From Methanoculleus sp. UBA208 (GTDB lineage: Archaea; Halobacteriota; Methanomicrobia; Methanomicrobiales; Methanoculleaceae): DNA of 15,832 nt. Every line of letters starts with the position of its first letter. Position 1 is the stretch's first letter. The position numbers and the translations under genes are program-made. This document shows positions 12,300 through 15,832 of this stretch, piece after piece. The DNA is taken from NCBI RefSeq assembly GCF_002498065.1, contig NZ_DAFZ01000094.1, positions 1 to 15,832 of the forward strand, given 5' to 3'. The notes under the pieces are model-generated. The model was given only the letters and a program-made list of their open reading frames with translations, was not told the DNA's origin and ran no database searches.

Positions 12300-13889
12300 T
12301 CACTCCCCGCCCGCCGGCTCCGTCACCCGCGTCTGCGCCTGCTCGCGGACGAACGAGAGGAGGTAGTACGGCCCCCCGGCACCCCTGCCCGTCGACCCGC
12401 TCGCTTTCCAGCCGCCGAAGGGCTGGGCCCCGGGCCAGGCCCCGGTCGTCGCCCCCCCGCGCCGGTTGGCGTACACGACCCCGAACCGGATCCGGTCGAA
12501 GAAGGACCCGATCTCCGCCGGGTCCTCTGCAAATATCCCGGCTGTCAGGCCGTAATCCGTCGCATTCGCGAGAGTGAGGGCCTCGTCCAGGGTCTCGAAG
12601 GTGCCGACGGTGAGGACCGGGACGAAGAGCTCTTCTGTAAAGAGGCGGTGGTCGTGCGCAAGACCGGCGATGACCGTGGGCATGACGTAGGCGCCCCGGC
12701 CGTAGATCCCTTCCTCGAGCACTTCGCCACCCGCAACGAGCCTGCCGCCGTCCCTGATCGCCTCCTCGACCGCCTTCTGGAAGGTCAGCCGCGCATCGTC
12801 GTCGATCAGGGGCCCGAACGCGACCTCCCGCCGCCGGGGGTCCCCGACCTCCATCCCGTCCGCCCGGTCATGGAGCGCCTGCAAGAACCTGTCCGCAACC
12901 GACGAATGGACGTAGACCCGGGAAGTGGCGCTGCATTTCTGTCCCGCAAACCCGAAGGCCGCACGGGCCACGCCCTCGGCAGCCTTCTCGATATCGGCGC
13001 TCGCGGTGACGACCGTCGGGTTCTTGCTCCCCATCTCCGCCACCAGCGGCCTGTGGTAGGGCTGCGCCGTGGTAATCTGCCGCTGCAGCCACGTCCCTAC
13101 GGCCCGCGACCCGGTGAAGGCGATCCCGGCAACGTCCGGGTGGGCTACCGCGATCTTGCCGAACGGGATCCCGGGCCCGGTCACCAGGTTGATCGCACCG
13201 GGCGGGACCCCGCCCTCCACGAAGAGCCGGTAGAGGTTCACCCCGGAGAGCGGCGTCTTGCTCGTCGGTTTGAAGACGGCCGTGTTCCCGGTGAGGAGCG
13301 CCCCGGTGATCATGCCCGCGGCAAGCGCGACGGGGAAGTTGAACGGGGAGATGACCGCCCAGGCGCCGTAGGGCCGCATGACGCTCCGCACCTCCTCGCC
13401 GGGTGCCGGGGAGCGCATGGGAAAGATGTAGCCGTTGTTCTGCTCGTAGACCCTGCAGTAATACCGGAGCATATCGACCGCCTCGCCGACCTCCGCCAGC
13501 GCCTCGTAGCGGGTCTTCCCCGCCTCATAGGTCAGCAGGGCCGCGAGTGAAAAGAGCCGCCCCTCCATTGCGTCGGCCGTCTTCCTGACGATCGCGACCC
13601 GTTCCCGCCAGTCCCGGCGGCTCCAATCGCGGAAAGCCTCGTTCGCAGCGGCAATACCCTTCCGGGCATGCTCTTCACGCCCTTCGGGAAAGATCCCGAG
13701 CAGAATGTCCGGATCGATGGGGGACCTCGCCTCGAACTCCCGGGGAGCGGTGACCTCCCGCCCGCCGATGTACATCGGATGGCGCTCTCCGAACTCCTGC
13801 TCGATCGCGAGCAGGGCGGCTTCGTACTCGCCGTGAAAACTCTCGTCGGTTTCAAGCGAAACATAGGTGACTTTTCCTGATTCCTGCAT
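12300..13889 (-). CDS. Aldehyde dehydrogenase, delta-1-pyrroline-5-carboxylate dehydrogenase-like (RocA/PruA type)
   Basis: The NAD(P)-dependent dehydrogenase probably oxidises glutamate-5-semialdehyde/P5C to glutamate. The 529 residues include PFNFPVAL (182-189), the nucleotide-binding FTGSRAVG (258-265), the general base in EMGSKNP (285-291, Glu285) and the nucleophile in GFAGQKCSATSR (313-324, Cys319). P5C-dehydrogenase relatives share the AFGF.GQKCSA run and the C-terminal GGWKASG and GGPYYLLSF (505-513). An extended N-terminal part (about 1-60) also fits RocA-type enzymes, and the length is near theirs. ATG 13889 has AAGGAG 9 nt upstream and lies 15 bp after the aminotransferase stop, so the genes form an operon. 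Succinate-semialdehyde or other aldehydes cannot be excluded. Confidence 0.82.
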   Translation of the reverse strand: MQESGKVTYVSLETDESFHGEYEAALLAIEQEFGERHPMYIGGREVTAPREFEARSPIDPDILLGIFPEGREEHARKGIAAANEAFRDWSRRDWRERVAIVRKTADAMEGRLFSLAALLTYEAGKTRYEALAEVGEAVDMLRYYCRVYEQNNGYIFPMRSPAPGEEVRSVMRPYGAWAVISPFNFPVALAAGMITGALLTGNTAVFKPTSKTPLSGVNLYRLFVEGGVPPGAINLVTGPGIPFGKIAVAHPDVAGIAFTGSRAVGTWLQRQITTAQPYHRPLVAEMGSKNPTVVTASADIEKAAEGVARAAFGFAGQKCSATSRVYVHSSVADRFLQALHDRADGMEVGDPRRREVAFGPLIDDDARLTFQKAVEEAIRDGGRLVAGGEVLEEGIYGRGAYVMPTVIAGLAHDHRLFTEELFVPVLTVGTFETLDEALTLANATDYGLTAGIFAEDPAEIGSFFDRIRFGVVYANRRGGATTGAWPGAQPFGGWKASGSTGRGAGGPYYLLSFVREQAQTRVTEPAGGE

Positions 13890-13904
13890 ATTATCAATCT
13901 CCTT

Positions 13905-15215
13905 TTAGAACCCCTCCATGACCCTGTCCAGAATGTCGACGCCCGTGTCGATGTCCTCCTCGTCCATGATCAGGGGAGGGCTGAACCGGATCACCGACTC
14001 CCCCGCGGGGAGGAGGACGATGCCGCGCTCGAACGCGCGGCGGAGGATTGTCTCCCGCCCGGCCCGTGCCGGCTCCTTCGTCGACGGGTCCCGGACCAGT
14101 TCCATCCCGACCATGAGCCCGAGGCCGCGGACATCGCCGATGATCGGGTGCCGCTCCGCGAGCTCGCGCAGGCGCTGCAGCAGGTAATCGCCCCTGGCGG
14201 TCACCCGGTCCCCGAACCCCTCTTCACGGAGAAGGTCCATCACGGCGAGCGATGCGGCGCAGGCAAGGTTATTGCCGCCGAAGGTGCTTGCATGCGACCC
14301 GGGCGGCCAGTCCATGACCTCATCGGAGGCGACGGTGACGCCGAACGGCAACCCGCCGCCGATCGCTTTGCCCAGGCAGACGATGTCGGGGGTGACGCCG
14401 GCGTGCGTTGAGGCGAGGAATTGCCCGGTCCGGAAGCACCCCGACTGCACCTCGTCCGCAACAAGGAGGATCCCGTGCTCGTCGCAGAGGCGCCGCAGCC
14501 GGGGAAGAAAGCCCGGCGGCGGGACGACGTATCCTCCTTCCCCCAGCACGGGCTCGACGAAGACCGCGGCAACCTCCTCGGGTGCGACCTCGGTGCGAAA
14601 GACCGTCTCCTCGAGGTAGGCCACGACATCGGCGTCGCAGGTCCCGGGATCGCCGCCGAACGGATGGTAGGGGTCCGGGTAGGGGGCGTGGACCACCGGC
14701 AGGAACGGCCCGAAGGAACGGCGCTGGATCACGTTCCCGGCCGTGAGGCTGAGAGCGCCGTAGGTCCGTCCATGGAACCCGCGGTGGAACGCTATGAAGT
14801 AGTTCCTGCCCGAATGATGGCGGGCGAGTTTCATCGCCGCTTCGACGCTCTCTGCTCCGGAGTTGGAGAAGTAGACCCGGTCGAGCCCGTCCGGGAGGAA
14901 CCCGACCAGTTCTTCGGCGCACTGTACGGGGCGTTCGGAGCAGAAATCCAGGAACGCCCCGTGCGAGAGGTACTTCGCCTGCTCTCTGATCGCGGAGACG
15001 ATCTGCGGGTGGTTCCAGCCGACGTTCATCACGGCGATCCCGGCTGCGAAGTCGAGGTAGCGGTTGGCGTCGACGTCCCAGAGGTTTACGCCGCTCGCCT
15101 TCTGCAGCACGAGGGGGTATTCCCGCATGACCGACGGGGAGATGACCGCCGCGTCCCGACGGAGCACCTCGCGGGCTCTCTCGCCCGGAGGTTCGACCCG
15201 TATCAGGGGTTCCAT
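13905..15215 (-). CDS. Class III PLP-dependent aminotransferase, ornithine/4-aminobutyrate type
   Basis: The 436-residue fold type I enzyme has SNSGAESVEAAMKLAR (117-132), FHRGFHGRTYG (143-153), ADEVQSG (253-259; Asp254 contacts the PLP ring nitrogen), CLGKAIGGGLP (280-290; Lys283 forms the Schiff base) and STFGGN (310-315). The N-terminus, with EPPG (8-11) and a later ISPS (25-28), resembles archaeal omega-amino-acid aminotransferases such as those studied in Pyrococcus; this is recall, not a search. With the downstream P5C-dehydrogenase-like gene, ornithine delta-transamination to glutamate semialdehyde is the simplest reading; 4-aminobutyrate or acetylornithine is possible. ATG 15215 lies 25 nt from a TATA-like box at 15236-15244, which excludes the longer frame from 15263. 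Confidence 0.85.
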   Translation of the reverse strand: MEPLIRVEPPGERAREVLRRDAAVISPSVMREYPLVLQKASGVNLWDVDANRYLDFAAGIAVMNVGWNHPQIVSAIREQAKYLSHGAFLDFCSERPVQCAEELVGFLPDGLDRVYFSNSGAESVEAAMKLARHHSGRNYFIAFHRGFHGRTYGALSLTAGNVIQRRSFGPFLPVVHAPYPDPYHPFGGDPGTCDADVVAYLEETVFRTEVAPEEVAAVFVEPVLGEGGYVVPPPGFLPRLRRLCDEHGILLVADEVQSGCFRTGQFLASTHAGVTPDIVCLGKAIGGGLPFGVTVASDEVMDWPPGSHASTFGGNNLACAASLAVMDLLREEGFGDRVTARGDYLLQRLRELAERHPIIGDVRGLGLMVGMELVRDPSTKEPARAGRETILRRAFERGIVLLPAGESVIRFSPPLIMDEEDIDTGVDILDRVMEGF

Positions 15216-15235
15216 GCACCTACCACATCCCCGCC

Positions 15236-15244
15236 TATAATAAA
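15236..15244 (-). promoter_or_regulatory. TATA-like box of the aminotransferase-dehydrogenase operon
   Basis: TTTATTATA on the minus strand is centred 25 nt before the ATG at 15215, which predicts a leaderless message. It lies in the 94-bp divergent spacer shared with the DNA ligase gene. Confidence 0.5.
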
Positions 15245-15309
15245 GCCGACGCCGGGGCCGCATACCGCAACGTTCAAGTAGCCCCCGGCAATGAACAAAT
15301 CAGGTAATC

Positions 15310-15832
15310 GTGAAATTTGCAACCCTCGCCTCCTGTTTTGAGAGGCTCGAGGCGACATCGTCCCGGAACGAGATGATCGCGCTTCTTGCCCGGCTGCTCG
15401 CCGCTGCAACGCCGGGCGAGATCGGGATCATCTGCTACTTTGTGCTCGGGGAGATCGGGCCCGGGTACAGCGAGGTGAACCTGGGCATCGGGGACCGGAC
15501 CGCGGCGGCAGCGATCGCCCTTGCGGCCGGCACCGACCCCGCGTCGGTCGATGCGGCGGCACGGGAACTCGGCGATTACGGCGACGTCGCCGCCCGGCTG
15601 ATCGCGTCCCCGGGCGGAGAGGCGCTCTCGGTCGCCGAGATCCACCGCAGTCTGTCGGAGATTGCCGGTGCATCCGGCCCGGGTTCGGCCGACCGGAAGG
15701 TGAGCCTCCTCGCGGGACTGCTCGCCGCCGCCACGCCCCCACAACGGCGCTACATCTCGCGCCTCGCCGCCGGGGAGATGCGGCTCGGCGTCGGGGACAT
15801 GACCATACTCGATGCGCCGGCGGCGGGCGTTT
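15310..15832 (+). CDS. lig: ATP-dependent DNA ligase, 5' part (runs off the window)
   Basis: The first 174 codons of an archaeal ATP-dependent DNA ligase, which seals nicks in replication and repair using an AMP-enzyme intermediate. Only the N-terminal DNA-binding domain is present: it starts MKFATLASCFERLEATSSR, contains FVLGEIGPGYSEVNLGIG, VSLLAGLLAAATPPQRRYISR, and ends with the hallmark LRLGVGDMTILDA-like region MRLGVGDMTILDA. The adenylation domain with the KxDG lysine lies beyond 15832. The start is GTG at 15310, with AGGTAATC directly before it; an upstream ATG at 15291 is in another frame and soon meets a stop. It is divergent from the aminotransferase. The promoter is weak by eye; TTCAAGTA at 15273-15280 is the only candidate. 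Confidence 0.9.
   Translation, partial: MKFATLASCFERLEATSSRNEMIALLARLLAAATPGEIGIICYFVLGEIGPGYSEVNLGIGDRTAAAAIALAAGTDPASVDAAARELGDYGDVAARLIASPGGEALSVAEIHRSLSEIAGASGPGSADRKVSLLAGLLAAATPPQRRYISRLAAGEMRLGVGDMTILDAPAAGV

Noticed and set aside
12015..13550. Plus-strand open frame of about 511 codons opposite the aldehyde dehydrogenase and the upstream spacer
   Set aside because: No domain or motif is visible, and the composition is that of an antisense frame. The minus strand carries the conserved catalytic motifs.

Overview
The window reads as chromosomal DNA from a GC-rich methanogenic archaeon, most likely of the order Methanomicrobiales and of Methanoculleus type. The reasons are archaeal TATA-like boxes 24-31 nt upstream of several start codons, an ATP-dependent archaeal DNA ligase, a two-KH archaeal NusA, a stand-alone HisE, a PAS histidine kinase of methanogen style, and a DUF432-like gene joined to an MscS channel. 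The genus assignment is inference. No rRNA, tRNA, CRISPR array, transposase or phage gene was seen. Most genes look vertically inherited core or clade-specific genes.

Layout. 1-159: structured leader with three inverted repeats. 160-1693 (+): flippase-like membrane protein, then a bifunctional-nuclease-family protein. 1727-2453 (-): nusA-like KH gene overlapping hisE. 2544-4001 (-): PAS-PAS sensor kinase without the phospho-acceptor histidine. 4002-4385: AT-rich spacer. 4386-5950 (+): DUF432-like gene and MscS channel overlapping by ATGA. 5951-6275: repeat- and hairpin-rich spacer between convergent genes. 6276-7811 (-): MBL-fold hydrolase and an exported SIMPL-domain protein, separated by a strong hairpin. 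7933-10725 (-): three overlapping genes for an HTH-FHA regulator, a membrane Ser/Thr kinase and a six-helix potassium-type channel. 10934-11575 (+): two small tandem paralogues of unknown function. 11583-12026 (-): small four-helix membrane protein. 12027-12299: spacer with a second, inverted copy of the 6-kb repeat. 12300-15215 (-): class III aminotransferase and a P5C-dehydrogenase-like enzyme. 15310-end (+): 5' part of the ATP-dependent DNA ligase gene.

How the genes work together. The most notable unit is the HTH-FHA / kinase / channel operon. A membrane kinase with an outward Pro/Thr/Glu stalk could phosphorylate threonines, the FHA domain could read phosphothreonine and the HTH domain could alter transcription, with ion flux through the co-translated channel as a possible input or output. 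Only gene order, overlaps and motifs are seen; the circuit is inference. The aminotransferase and dehydrogenase together fit an ornithine to glutamate-semialdehyde/P5C to glutamate route. DUF432 and MscS look like one mechanosensing unit.

A general trait is that promoter-proximal genes often seem to be leaderless or to have very short leaders, while several genes inside operons have Shine-Dalgarno-like sites and overlapping starts. Several start codons were therefore moved downstream of the longest open frame.
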